From NCBI GenBank assembly GCA_947452875.1, contig CANGEZ010000063.1, forward strand, positions 1 to 9,286: 9,286 nucleotides of DNA. The letters are read 5' to 3'. Source of the DNA: Chitinophagaceae bacterium (GTDB lineage Bacteria; Bacteroidota; Bacteroidia; Chitinophagales; Chitinophagaceae). The notes below the pieces were generated by a model, which had not been told where the DNA came from, did not search any database, and saw only the letters and a program-made list of their open reading frames with translations. The translations under genes and the position numbers were made by a program. Shown in pieces: positions 1 to 8,017 of the stretch (position 1 is the stretch's first letter; each line of letters starts with the position of its first letter).

Positions 1-6
1 AAAACT

Positions 7-36
7 AAAAAAAGGGTTACAAAATGTAACCCTTTT
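7..36 (-). terminator. Rho-independent terminator of the susC-susD-DUF1735 unit
   Basis: A perfect 11-bp inverted repeat (arms 10-20 and 26-36, core GGGTTAC/GTAACCC) encloses a 5-base loop. Read on the minus strand, the G+C core is followed by seven T residues and then a further T-rich stretch, as in an intrinsic terminator. It begins 18 bases after the stop codon of the DUF1735 gene and so should end the three-gene transcript. On the plus strand the hairpin is followed by only four T residues, so termination in that direction would be weaker. Confidence 0.88.
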
Positions 37-54
37 AAAAAAAATAATTATTAA

Positions 55-990
55 TTAGCGAGGGCCTAAATATCTGAAATTTTGAGTCCAAGTTCTTGTG
101 AAGTTGCTATAACCCCATTTTGTATCGATAACTCTAGTTGCTGGATCATAAGTTGAATTATAACCAGGGAACATTGTATAGAATGTTACTGCACCAGCAA
201 AAGAATTTTGAACAGTTACAGTATTTGTAGCAGCATCAATTGTGTATTCTGGTTCTTGAGAACCAAAAGCATTTAAACCGCCATTGATGATAGCTGGGTT
301 GTAAAAACCAGCATTATCAGGCCAGTAAACTTTTACTGAATTAGGACCTGAAGTCCACATTTCAACTTCTACTGTAGCACCAAGACCAGTTGGATTGTAA
401 ACTGGGTGAGTGTTAGTGAAAGTCAATTCGTAACGACCATCATATTGGTTTTTGATATTGAAAATCAACAAATGTTTGTCCATGTTTGAAGCGATCTGTA
501 TGCCATTATCAGCACTTACAATTCTGAAAGCAATTGCATAAGAAACACTTGGATCAAGAGACAGTGTAGAATTAACAATCATGTTAATAGCTGTATTTTG
601 ATTTCCAGCAGCAATTACTAAATCCTGAGATGCTATTGTATAAACAGAAGGATCTAACGCTTGAACTGTAGTACCATTTGTTGCATTGTAATCATCGATG
701 ATTGATGGATCAAGTGCAATAGATACATGGATATCTTTTGGAGCTTTAGTTGATGCATAATAACCTATAGTTACATTATCTGGAGTGATCGCTTGATCAT
801 TGCCACTTACATCCAAACCAATTGTTCTGATATAACCAGCACCACCTTTAAGGTTGAAACCTACACCAGGAGTAGATGAGCCTGATGGATCTTTGATACC
901 ATATTCTTGGTTATCAAATCCTTTGTCTTTCAAACATCCTGTAGCTAAAACTACAGTAAATGCTAGAAGAATTAATGATATTTTTTTCAT
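55..990 (-). CDS. DUF1735 (BT_3987-like N-terminal domain) surface lipoprotein
   Basis: This 311-residue lipoprotein has a type II signal peptide at residues 1-18 with lipobox A-T-G-C and lipidated Cys19. Residues about 55-175 match the DUF1735 pattern, an Ig-like fold known at the N-terminus of BT_3987-type GH18 endoglycosidases and in stand-alone lipoproteins next to SusD. Residues about 180-311 form a second beta-rich domain that opens with Y-D-G-R-Y-E-L and closes with the Y-L-G-P-R tail I associate with this family, perhaps BT_3044-like. There is no catalytic domain. It is the last gene of the SusC/SusD unit, starting 23 bases after the susD stop, the position held by SusE/SusF-type binding proteins in other loci. 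I infer a cell-surface accessory role in substrate capture. The ligand is unknown, and a glycan is only a guess from the family. The start is set by the signal peptide. Confidence 0.85.
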   Translation of the reverse strand: MKKISLILLAFTVVLATGCLKDKGFDNQEYGIKDPSGSSTPGVGFNLKGGAGYIRTIGLDVSGNDQAITPDNVTIGYYASTKAPKDIHVSIALDPSIIDDYNATNGTTVQALDPSVYTIASQDLVIAAGNQNTAINMIVNSTLSLDPSVSYAIAFRIVSADNGIQIASNMDKHLLIFNIKNQYDGRYELTFTNTHPVYNPTGLGATVEVEMWTSGPNSVKVYWPDNAGFYNPAIINGGLNAFGSQEPEYTIDAATNTVTVQNSFAGAVTFYTMFPGYNSTYDPATRVIDTKWGYSNFTRTWTQNFRYLGPR

Positions 991-1013
991 GATATTATTT
1001 TTAAACTTTTTAA

Positions 1014-2684
1014 TTAATTAAGATCCCAGAAAATATGAGTAAATGGATATGAACCAGCAGAAGGTTGTGCACCAACATTAGCTGCATTATATAAATACTC
1101 ATTCTGAGGATATAACAATCTTACAGGCAATTCTGTTCTAACGTTAGCAGGAGCAACAGAAATTGGAGGACCAGGATCAAAACCTACTGGTGAACCATAA
1201 GCAAAGTGATTTACTGAACTAGAAATATCTACTCTTCTGTAATCACTCCAAACTTCGTAAGGAGCGATAGCATTTAAAGCAAACCATTTTTGAGAAATGA
1301 TGGTAAACAAACCACCTACAGCACCATCAGCAACAGCTTCAGCAGCAGCGTAATCAACATCAGGATAACCTGCATTGAAATCAATGTAAGCTTGAGCATC
1401 TGCACCAGTAAGACCGAAGCTTTCGTATGAAGCATAAATACCTTGATTCATCAAAGCAGCTGCATCTCCAGAAATGAAACCTCTGTTTGCACACTCAGCC
1501 TGTAAAAAATATGACTCAGCAGCAGTAAGAATCCATTGTGGTTGATCTACGCCTCTGTAAACACCAGAACCAATTCCAGATAGTGTACTTGCACCATTTG
1601 AAGTAACTGGCAACAAACCGTATTGTACACCTCTAAATTTGTTAGAAACTTTTGTATAGAATTCAGCAGTTCTAGTATCGCCATCAAAAGTATAATATCC
1701 AGGAATATTTGCGTCTTGATCACCTACTGCATAAACATTTGCTTTGTAATAAACAGAATTACCAGTTGCAGAACCTGCATTATCAGCTACATAAGTGTTG
1801 TAGAAAGGATTTCCTTTATCTGACTGATAGCCTGGTTGTGCTTGAGCATCAAAATCAAGATATCCACTTCCTTCAGCTGCAATAATTGCAAATTCAGCTT
1901 GAATAGTCGCTTCTGGAATAGCATAAGATGCAGGAGTTCCAATAGTACCATTTGTGTTAGATTCAACACCACCATTCATGAATTTAGTAAGAATTCTCAA
2001 TTTTAAAGTGTTACCAAATTGAGCCCAACGTGTTTTCATTTCTGCGATAGTAGTTCCAGAGAAATTTTTCTCTCCGAACATAATATCATTAGCAGCAATG
2101 GTTGAATTTGGACCAGTAGATGATTCATCAGCAGCTTTGATATCAGCAATTGCAGTATCAATTTGTCTTAATAAATCTTTAGATACATCTACACCATTAT
2201 CATAACGTGGAGTAGTTACTGCGGCACCTTTTAATGCTTGAGAATATGGAATGTTACCATATAAATCTACAAGCATTGCAAAGTCATGAGCTTTCATGAT
2301 TCTAGCAACGCCAGAGAAGAAAGTAGCTCCTGCTTTAGATGCAGATAATTGCATTGTTTGATAGTCATAAAGATTATCATAAACACCAGACCATATACCT
2401 GACTCGAAATTTGTAGTTAACTGGTATGTTTCTTCTTCAGTATTTGGAGCATAAGTACCAGAACGAGCCCAGTATCCAAGATAGTTTTGTAACCATCCCC
2501 AGTTTCTTGCTACAATACTCGCAGTACTGTTTTGAGCAGCAGGTAGAATTACATTGTATGCAATAGTGCTATCCGTTGCATTGTTCGGATCTTTATTGAT
2601 GTTAAACCCTTCTTTCTTACAGCTATACATTCCGAATATCAGAGCGAAAGCGATGAAGAGAAGAAATATTTTTTTCTGTTTCAT
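1014..2684 (-). CDS. SusD/RagB-family substrate-binding outer-membrane lipoprotein (SusD-like_2 type)
   Basis: This 556-residue protein has a lipoprotein signal peptide ending at Cys22 (M-Y-S-C). Typical SusD-like_2 signatures occur in order: D-L-Y-G-N-I-P-Y-S-Q-A-L at 140-151, RW..FGNTLKLR at 219-230, the TPR-like helix ILTAAESYFLQAEC at 385-398, I-S-Q-K-W-F-A-L followed by E-V-W-S-D-Y-R-R at 463-484, and R-L-L-Y-P-Q-N-E-Y at 522-530. The length is normal and the frame is intact. SusD proteins sit on the cell surface as a hinged lid over the SusC barrel and deliver oligosaccharides, peptides or other nutrients to it. It starts 19 bases after the susC stop, so the two are almost certainly co-transcribed and form one complex. 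The substrate cannot be deduced from the sequence. The A/T-rich start region has no Shine-Dalgarno sequence, which is usual for Bacteroidota. Confidence 0.95.
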   Translation of the reverse strand: MKQKKIFLLFIAFALIFGMYSCKKEGFNINKDPNNATDSTIAYNVILPAAQNSTASIVARNWGWLQNYLGYWARSGTYAPNTEEETYQLTTNFESGIWSGVYDNLYDYQTMQLSASKAGATFFSGVARIMKAHDFAMLVDLYGNIPYSQALKGAAVTTPRYDNGVDVSKDLLRQIDTAIADIKAADESSTGPNSTIAANDIMFGEKNFSGTTIAEMKTRWAQFGNTLKLRILTKFMNGGVESNTNGTIGTPASYAIPEATIQAEFAIIAAEGSGYLDFDAQAQPGYQSDKGNPFYNTYVADNAGSATGNSVYYKANVYAVGDQDANIPGYYTFDGDTRTAEFYTKVSNKFRGVQYGLLPVTSNGASTLSGIGSGVYRGVDQPQWILTAAESYFLQAECANRGFISGDAAALMNQGIYASYESFGLTGADAQAYIDFNAGYPDVDYAAAEAVADGAVGGLFTIISQKWFALNAIAPYEVWSDYRRVDISSSVNHFAYGSPVGFDPGPPISVAPANVRTELPVRLLYPQNEYLYNAANVGAQPSAGSYPFTHIFWDLN

Positions 2685-2703
2685 AATGTTGATAATATTA
2701 AAA

Positions 2704-5700
2704 TTAAAATTGTAATGTTATGTTCGCTCCAAAAATTCTTGTTGGAGGTGTATTTCCTAAACCGTTAACACCTTGAGCATTGCCGGTAGTATTTGAGAAT
2801 TCAGGATCAGTCCATTGATTAGTTTTTGGTAACCAAGTAAACAAGTTTCTTCCTGTAATAGCAACAGTCATTCCTTTGATACCTTTCTTAGCAAATAATG
2901 AAGAAGGCATATTGTAAGATAATGATAACTCTCTCAATTTAGCGAAAGCACCACTACATAAGTAATTTGAATTTGCAGTTGTATTTCTTGATTGAGACCA
3001 GAAGTTGTAACCACCACTTTGTGTATAAACTGAAGTATTAGCAGTATAAACACCAGGAGCCGTTTGAACTACTGAATTAGGGAAGATAAATGGTTGACGA
3101 GCATTTTGACCTGATCTATAAGAGATACCAGAGAAATCCATACTAGGTCCTAGACCATTGTAGATTTGGTTTCCTGTTCTGTAATCAGCTACTACACTTA
3201 ACGTAAAGTTTTTGTAGTTAACATTTAAGTTTGCACCAAAGATATCTGAAGGTAATGTTTGTCCAAATTGTTTAACAGTTGGACTTACTGTAGGATATCC
3301 GGTTGTTGCATCAACAACTACGTGACCTTCTGCATCACGAACATAATCAGTTAATTTGAAAGTATAAGCAGATTGACCTACGATGATATAGTTACCATTT
3401 CCTATACCTAACTCATTAACACCATCAACAATTTTATCTACTTTGTTAGATTGGTGAGTATAGTTCAATTTCAAATCAGCAGAAACCGCTCCGATTTTAA
3501 TTAATGGAGTTAATTTCAAATCCATTTCCAAACCTTTGTTTGTGAAATCAGCTGCGTTCAACAAAGCACTTGGGTAACCAGTGGCTGCAGAATAGGCAAC
3601 TGTAATTACCTGATTTGAATTTCTTTGTTTGTAAACTGTAGCTTCAAAATTTACTTTGTTTTTCAACAAACCAATTTCAACACCAACTTCTTGGTTTTTA
3701 ACGAACTCAGGCTTGTAACTAGCTTTTCTCAACACATTGTTTGAAGAGAAACCTAACAAATCACCATAAGGGAAACCGTTTGTTTGAGAATAAGTATTTT
3801 CTAGGCTATAAGCACCAAGGTTAACATTACCTGTTTTAGATAAAGCACCTCTAACTTTCAAGAAAGAAATGTATTTGCTGTTTTTGATTTGAGAAATTGC
3901 TTCGCTAAGGACAGCTGAAGCACTCACACCAGGATAGAAGAAGCTAATGTCGCTAAAATTGTAATTGTAAGGATTAGCTAATCTGCTATCAATATCATTA
4001 GATCCAGTAAATTCAGCGAACGCCCAGTTGTTGTAACCAACTGAAGCTTTACCAAAGTATCTTTCTAATTTAGTTTTTGAAGTTCCTTCAGCAACACCTG
4101 GTTCGCCTTTACGAACACTGATGTTGAATACTTGAGGAATACCTAAGTTACTAGAACTCATCGCTAAACTTTTTGAGCTATTCTCTCTGTAAGACTGACC
4201 AATCAAACCATCAATGCTGAATTTTCCGAATTTCTTTCTATAAGTTGCGAAAATCTCAGCGTTCAATCTGCTTGAATAACCAGAACCATCAGCTAAAGCT
4301 GCAGGAATGTTTGACTGAGCTGTTGCTTTACCACTTGCTACTGCAAATGCACTATAGTTGTAAGCTCCTTGAGTTTGCTTGTAAGTAGAATTTGAGTAAG
4401 TTGCACCTACTCTGTATGTGATGTTGATAGCAGAATTCAACTTGTAGTTAAATTCCACATTTCCTAACACATCATCAGAACGACCTTTGTCTCTGAAGTT
4501 GTCTACAGTCCAATAAGGATTATAATAATAATCATTATAGTAACCATCAGGACTAGAGAAATAATCAGTTTTCCAGTTTTTGAAATTTGTTACTGGAATT
4601 TGCATTGGTGTATTGATTAAATTCCAATATGGATTGTAATCTCTTCCGTTTCCGAAAGAACTACCTGCGTTAACATCATAGTTACCTTGAGTATATCTTA
4701 CACTGTAAGAAGCTTTGAATTTGTTGCTAAATTCTTTGTTAGCACTCATGTTCAAAGTAACTCTTTTATTAACATCTTTCGGCATAACACCTTTGATGTC
4801 TACATTTTGGAAACTTAAATAGAAATCACCAGTTGCGATAGAGAAATCTGTTTGGTTAGTATAACCAGTGTTCCAGAATTTTCTTTTTTCGTCAGGACGA
4901 GCCTCGTAAGTTGTGAAATATTTCAAACCGCCAGGTCCATCACGACCGATTTGTCTTGTAGAACCATCGAACGCATCACCATATCCTTGGTTTTCAATTG
5001 GATCATAAACACCATTGTGATTATCATCTTCTGAAGATCCAGAACCAAATTGGTCTTGAAACAAAGGCATGAACGATACTTTCTCCATTTGAACAGTATG
5101 GCTTAACGTAACTGTTGGTTTAGCTTTTGATCCTCTCTTAGTTGTAATAACGATTGCACCGTTAACACCATCAGGACCATATATAGCAGTTGAAGAAGCA
5201 GATTTAAGGATTGTTACGTCAGCGATATCATTAGGGTTGATAGAGTTTATGTAGCCAAGTGAAATAGGCACACCATCTAACACCAACATAGGTTGGTTGT
5301 TACCAGTTAATGATCTGATACCTCTTAAGGTAATTCTAGTGTCAGCGAAAACGCCGTTGTTTACAGTTTGAATATTCAAACCAGAAACTTTACCAGTCAA
5401 ACCATTTTGAAGGTTGATAACTTTTGCTTGAGTCAATTCAGCCGCTTTAACTTTAGCAGTTGAATAACCTAATTCTTTTGCTTGTCTTTGCTGACCAAGT
5501 CCAGTAACAACTACAGCAGTTAACTCCTGTGTGTTTCTAACTAGATTAGCAATAACAATGTTACCTGAAGGAGTAATTTCCTGATCATCGTAACCAACAG
5601 AACTAACTACCAATTTCGATGATGGTCCAGAAACTTTAATAGAAAAATTACCGTTAGCATCTGTTTGAACGGCATTTTTTGTTCCTTTTTCCGTAACTGT

Positions 5701-5820
5701 TGCAAATTTTACGGGCTCTCCAGGAATATCTCTCACCTGTCCGGAGAGTACCCGAGATTGTGCAGAAGCCAGCATACCACTGAGCATCAACACTGCGAAT
5801 AATGTTAAAAATCTTCTCAT
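2704..5820 (-). CDS. SusC/RagA-family TonB-dependent outer-membrane transporter
   Basis: This 1038-residue protein is full length for the family. It has a Sec signal peptide (residues 1-20, ending A-S-A before Gln21), a carboxypeptidase-regulatory-like domain (about 22-100), a TonB box (T-A-V-V-V-T-G, 101-107) and a plug domain (about 110-230) with the family signatures L-D-G-V-P-I and S-T-A-I-Y-G. The rest should be the 22-stranded barrel, ending in the aromatic outer-membrane signal I-T-L-Q-F. There is no STN domain before the regulatory-like domain, so signalling through an ECF-sigma/anti-sigma pair is unlikely. It should import the ligand captured by SusD using energy from TonB-ExbBD. Oddities are an EF-hand-like loop at 265-276 and a Tyr/Trp-rich segment at 391-437 with N-P-Y-W twice. 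It is the first gene of the unit, with a candidate promoter directly upstream. Confidence 0.96.
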   Translation of the reverse strand: MRRFLTLFAVLMLSGMLASAQSRVLSGQVRDIPGEPVKFATVTEKGTKNAVQTDANGNFSIKVSGPSSKLVVSSVGYDDQEITPSGNIVIANLVRNTQELTAVVVTGLGQQRQAKELGYSTAKVKAAELTQAKVINLQNGLTGKVSGLNIQTVNNGVFADTRITLRGIRSLTGNNQPMLVLDGVPISLGYINSINPNDIADVTILKSASSTAIYGPDGVNGAIVITTKRGSKAKPTVTLSHTVQMEKVSFMPLFQDQFGSGSSEDDNHNGVYDPIENQGYGDAFDGSTRQIGRDGPGGLKYFTTYEARPDEKRKFWNTGYTNQTDFSIATGDFYLSFQNVDIKGVMPKDVNKRVTLNMSANKEFSNKFKASYSVRYTQGNYDVNAGSSFGNGRDYNPYWNLINTPMQIPVTNFKNWKTDYFSSPDGYYNDYYYNPYWTVDNFRDKGRSDDVLGNVEFNYKLNSAINITYRVGATYSNSTYKQTQGAYNYSAFAVASGKATAQSNIPAALADGSGYSSRLNAEIFATYRKKFGKFSIDGLIGQSYRENSSKSLAMSSSNLGIPQVFNISVRKGEPGVAEGTSKTKLERYFGKASVGYNNWAFAEFTGSNDIDSRLANPYNYNFSDISFFYPGVSASAVLSEAISQIKNSKYISFLKVRGALSKTGNVNLGAYSLENTYSQTNGFPYGDLLGFSSNNVLRKASYKPEFVKNQEVGVEIGLLKNKVNFEATVYKQRNSNQVITVAYSAATGYPSALLNAADFTNKGLEMDLKLTPLIKIGAVSADLKLNYTHQSNKVDKIVDGVNELGIGNGNYIIVGQSAYTFKLTDYVRDAEGHVVVDATTGYPTVSPTVKQFGQTLPSDIFGANLNVNYKNFTLSVVADYRTGNQIYNGLGPSMDFSGISYRSGQNARQPFIFPNSVVQTAPGVYTANTSVYTQSGGYNFWSQSRNTTANSNYLCSGAFAKLRELSLSYNMPSSLFAKKGIKGMTVAITGRNLFTWLPKTNQWTDPEFSNTTGNAQGVNGLGNTPPTRIFGANITLQF
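4993..5028 (-). other. EF-hand-type calcium-binding loop encoded within susC
   Basis: Residues 265-276 of the SusC protein read D-D-N-H-N-G-V-Y-D-P-I-E. They fit the 12-residue EF-hand loop at every key position: Asp at 1, Asn at 3, Asn at 5, Gly at 6, Asp at 9 and Glu at 12. The loop lies soon after the plug domain, in a Gly/Ser/Asp-rich stretch. The motif match is direct. Calcium binding, and whether it is structural or functional, is inference. Confidence 0.55.
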
Positions 5821-5849
5821 GTGCGGTTTATTATTAGTTTAATGAATTG

Positions 5850-5879
5850 TAAAAATAAGGATATTTTGTTTACAGCAAA
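5850..5879 (-). promoter_or_regulatory. Candidate Bacteroidota-type promoter for the susC unit
   Basis: On the minus strand, TTTG (5879 to 5876) is followed after 18 bases by TATTTTTA (5857 to 5850). This fits the Bacteroidota housekeeping pattern of -33 TTTG and -7 TAnnTTTG except for the last base. Transcription would begin near 5845, giving a leader of roughly 25 bases before the susC ATG at 5820. No Shine-Dalgarno sequence is seen. Phased A-tracts lie directly upstream. The assignment is by pattern only. Confidence 0.45.
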
Positions 5880-5904
5880 AAAATCTTAAAAAATGCTTAA
5901 AAAA
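5877..5904. repeat. Helically phased A-tracts, including a 10-bp direct repeat, upstream of susC
   Basis: Three A-tracts lie at 5877-5883 (seven A), 5888-5893 (six) and 5899-5904 (six), with centres 10.5 and 11 bases apart, close to one DNA turn. Two of them sit in exact copies of CTTAAAAAAT (5885-5894 and 5896-5905). Such phasing is known to bend DNA and can act like an UP element. Here it abuts the candidate -33 box of the susC promoter. A regulatory effect is inference. Confidence 0.45.
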
Positions 5905-5920
5905 TTCCTTACCAAGGAAT
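5899..5920 (-). terminator. Probable terminator of the helix-hairpin-helix gene unit
   Basis: A 7-bp inverted repeat (ATTCCTT at 5904-5910 and AAGGAAT at 5914-5920, with a 3-base loop) is followed on the minus strand by a T-tract and further T-runs. It lies about 46 bases after the stop codon at 5966. The stem has only two G-C pairs, so it should be weaker than the terminator at 7-36. Its T-tract doubles as the outermost of the phased A-tracts upstream of susC. Confidence 0.5.
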
Positions 5921-5965
5921 ATAGACACAAGAGCATGTTAATTTGTTGCACAAACATTGAAAAAA

Positions 5966-7978
5966 TCAAAAAAAAGCCAACATCTGAAGCTTTAATTGAG
6001 ATTTTTTCCAATTAAATTGAGTACCTGTTTGTTTTTCTTCATTTAACATCATAGACCATTTGGCTTCCAATCTTAATTTTTTATTGAATTTGTAGCTTGA
6101 ATTTAAATAAAACCCTTTACCTCTTCCATAAAATGAACTCATTGAATAAGCGTACATAATGTCATTTTCATAAGCATATATTCTGCTGTTGTACCCATCA
6201 GTATCGAAAATAAACATTCTAAAAGTAGATGAGTATGGCTTCATGATTGGTTTGTAGTGTAAATCGATAAAGCTAAAACAACCTGTTTCATCTGCGTTAT
6301 CTTCTTTTTTCACTTGCAACATTGAAATTCTTGTTTTTAAGGAAACAGTTTTGCTGACAAAAAATTCAGCATCGACTTTTACGCATCTCTTCATCCATAC
6401 TGAATTTTCAATAGTTACAACAGATTCAGATTGAAAATTCAGGTCTTTCTTAAACCCACAAAAAAGATTCAATTTGGTTTTCTTAGTCGGCAAATATGTA
6501 ACTGTTAATCCAGTTTCCATTCCACCTGAAGGGCTCTTCACACTAAATGTTAGCCAGGGAAACTTATAAAAGTCTATAAACCCATTTAATTGAATTTGCC
6601 TGCTGAGTTTCATATTTATTGCGCTGTAAAATCCAGTTTCATTTGTAGGTTTAGTTTGTGCTGTAAAAGCATTAGAATAAAAGGAATGAAAAGATCTTGA
6701 CATCATCCTGTGTAAAAAACTCAATTCAGATTTCTCAGAAATAGAAATGATTGTTCCATTGACGATTGCAAGATGATAAAAATCTGAAGCAAGTTCTCCA
6801 AAAAAATGAAAATTATTAATGGTCTTAGCATAATGGAAACTGAAATTTGTCAATCGTTGTCCATTGAATGAAAATATAGCATAAGGCAATACTGACTTGG
6901 GTTTTATTGGTATTGAGTAATTGTAATGAACAAAATTGAAACCCAGTATTAGACTCTTTTTTTGATATTGTAATGAACTTCCAACCAAAAATTCATGACT
7001 ATTGAATTTTCTTTCAATTGATGAAATTGAATTGTGCAATCCTGAATAATCAAAAGAACTAATTGTTAGAGGTTGATTTGCAACAGAATCAAAATTTATG
7101 TAGGCATCCAGTTTTTTGGAGGAAACAAATGTTATCAAGCTAAAGTTTTTTTTAACTAATTGAACTGCCACACCTCTATGGAAATTAAACTCACCAAATG
7201 AATGATATGGTTTTAATATCAGCCCTTGTCTTTTAATACAATCAACAGAAACGCCTTTATTGAAACCCGCAGATTGCCAGTTTATCAAGCCTTGCCCAAG
7301 ACTAATTAAATAATCACCAATAATTAAAGATTTCAATAACCCTTTCCCTTTGTAAAAAACATAACCAGAAGTAAAATCAAAACCAATTTTATTTTTTTTA
7401 AAACCAAATGTTTCTCCTGAATCATTTTCTCCATTGATGCCCAACGAAATATTTTTTTTGGAATCATAATTATACCTAAAAGCTAGGCTGTGATTATTTA
7501 AAGAATCACTATGTATGAATGAGCTAACATATCTTAACAGTAATAAACTTTTTGGGTCTTTAAAGTTGGATCTGATAAAATCTGAAAAGTTTTTGGAAGC
7601 ACTAACATACACGTATGGACGAATAGATCTCAATACCGACACATCCCAGCTTGGCAATGACTGTAACTCATGGAAATCAATAAAGTATCCTAAAGTTTTT
7701 CTGTAATTAATGAAGCTTTGTATTTGAGTTGAGTTCAAATGAAATAAATCGGCCAAATCCTCTCCTTCAATCTGATTCAAATCTATTGGTTTGTCTTTTA
7801 AAAAATCAAATTGATCAGTTAGATGAGTTGCTGAATTTTCAGATAGCATATCATCTGAATTAACGGATGCATTGATATTATTTTCAACCCCCTCTTCTGC
7901 TGCTGTAAGGCTTTGTGCATTTGAAAAATAAATAACAAATGACAGACAAAATGATGCGACTATTTTTTTCATTTTCAA
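5966..7978 (-). CDS. Exported helix-hairpin-helix (ComEA-like) protein with probable outer-membrane beta-barrel
   Basis: This 670-residue protein starts with a Sec signal peptide (residues 1-21, ending S-N-A before Gln22); an alternative start at Met3 would change little. An acidic linker (about 23-58) leads to a ComEA-like helix-hairpin-helix region at 66-123, with D-L-N-Q-I-E, F-I-N-Y-R-K and F-H-E-L-Q-S-L-P as in the tandem motifs of that family. The remaining roughly 540 residues show alternating hydrophobic/polar stretches rich in aromatic residues and end in L-A-F-F, which suggests a beta-barrel inserted by BAM. I know this architecture from other Bacteroidota, where it is normally annotated only as a helix-hairpin-helix protein. 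The domain often binds DNA, but DNA uptake is only a possibility here. The gene begins 39 bases after its upstream neighbour and is probably co-transcribed. Three A8 runs lie in its coding strand (7146-7153, 7392-7399, 7452-7459). Confidence 0.85.
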   Translation of the reverse strand: MKMKKIVASFCLSFVIYFSNAQSLTAAEEGVENNINASVNSDDMLSENSATHLTDQFDFLKDKPIDLNQIEGEDLADLFHLNSTQIQSFINYRKTLGYFIDFHELQSLPSWDVSVLRSIRPYVYVSASKNFSDFIRSNFKDPKSLLLLRYVSSFIHSDSLNNHSLAFRYNYDSKKNISLGINGENDSGETFGFKKNKIGFDFTSGYVFYKGKGLLKSLIIGDYLISLGQGLINWQSAGFNKGVSVDCIKRQGLILKPYHSFGEFNFHRGVAVQLVKKNFSLITFVSSKKLDAYINFDSVANQPLTISSFDYSGLHNSISSIERKFNSHEFLVGSSLQYQKKSLILGFNFVHYNYSIPIKPKSVLPYAIFSFNGQRLTNFSFHYAKTINNFHFFGELASDFYHLAIVNGTIISISEKSELSFLHRMMSRSFHSFYSNAFTAQTKPTNETGFYSAINMKLSRQIQLNGFIDFYKFPWLTFSVKSPSGGMETGLTVTYLPTKKTKLNLFCGFKKDLNFQSESVVTIENSVWMKRCVKVDAEFFVSKTVSLKTRISMLQVKKEDNADETGCFSFIDLHYKPIMKPYSSTFRMFIFDTDGYNSRIYAYENDIMYAYSMSSFYGRGKGFYLNSSYKFNKKLRLEAKWSMMLNEEKQTGTQFNWKKSQLKLQMLAFF

Positions 7979-8017
7979 TACGGATTTATTTTAAATGTGA
8001 ACGTTAACTAGGCTTAA

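Noticed and set aside
1623..1823. Open frame on the plus strand within susD
   Set aside because: It lies wholly inside the well-supported susD gene on the other strand, and its translation has no recognisable domain. The same holds for the minus-strand frame at 1787-1975.
4852..5034. Open frame on the plus strand within susC
   Set aside because: It lies inside the susC coding region, antisense to it, with no family resemblance or start signal.
5942..5954. Short inverted repeat TTTGT-TGC-ACAAA upstream of the susC promoter
   Set aside because: The arms are only 5 bp and it lies about 65-70 bases upstream of the -33 box in AT-rich DNA. It does not match a CRP or FNR operator closely, so chance is the simplest explanation.
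7515..7706. Open frame on the plus strand within the helix-hairpin-helix gene
   Set aside because: It is antisense to a coherent 670-residue gene and covers part of its signature domain region; no independent support.
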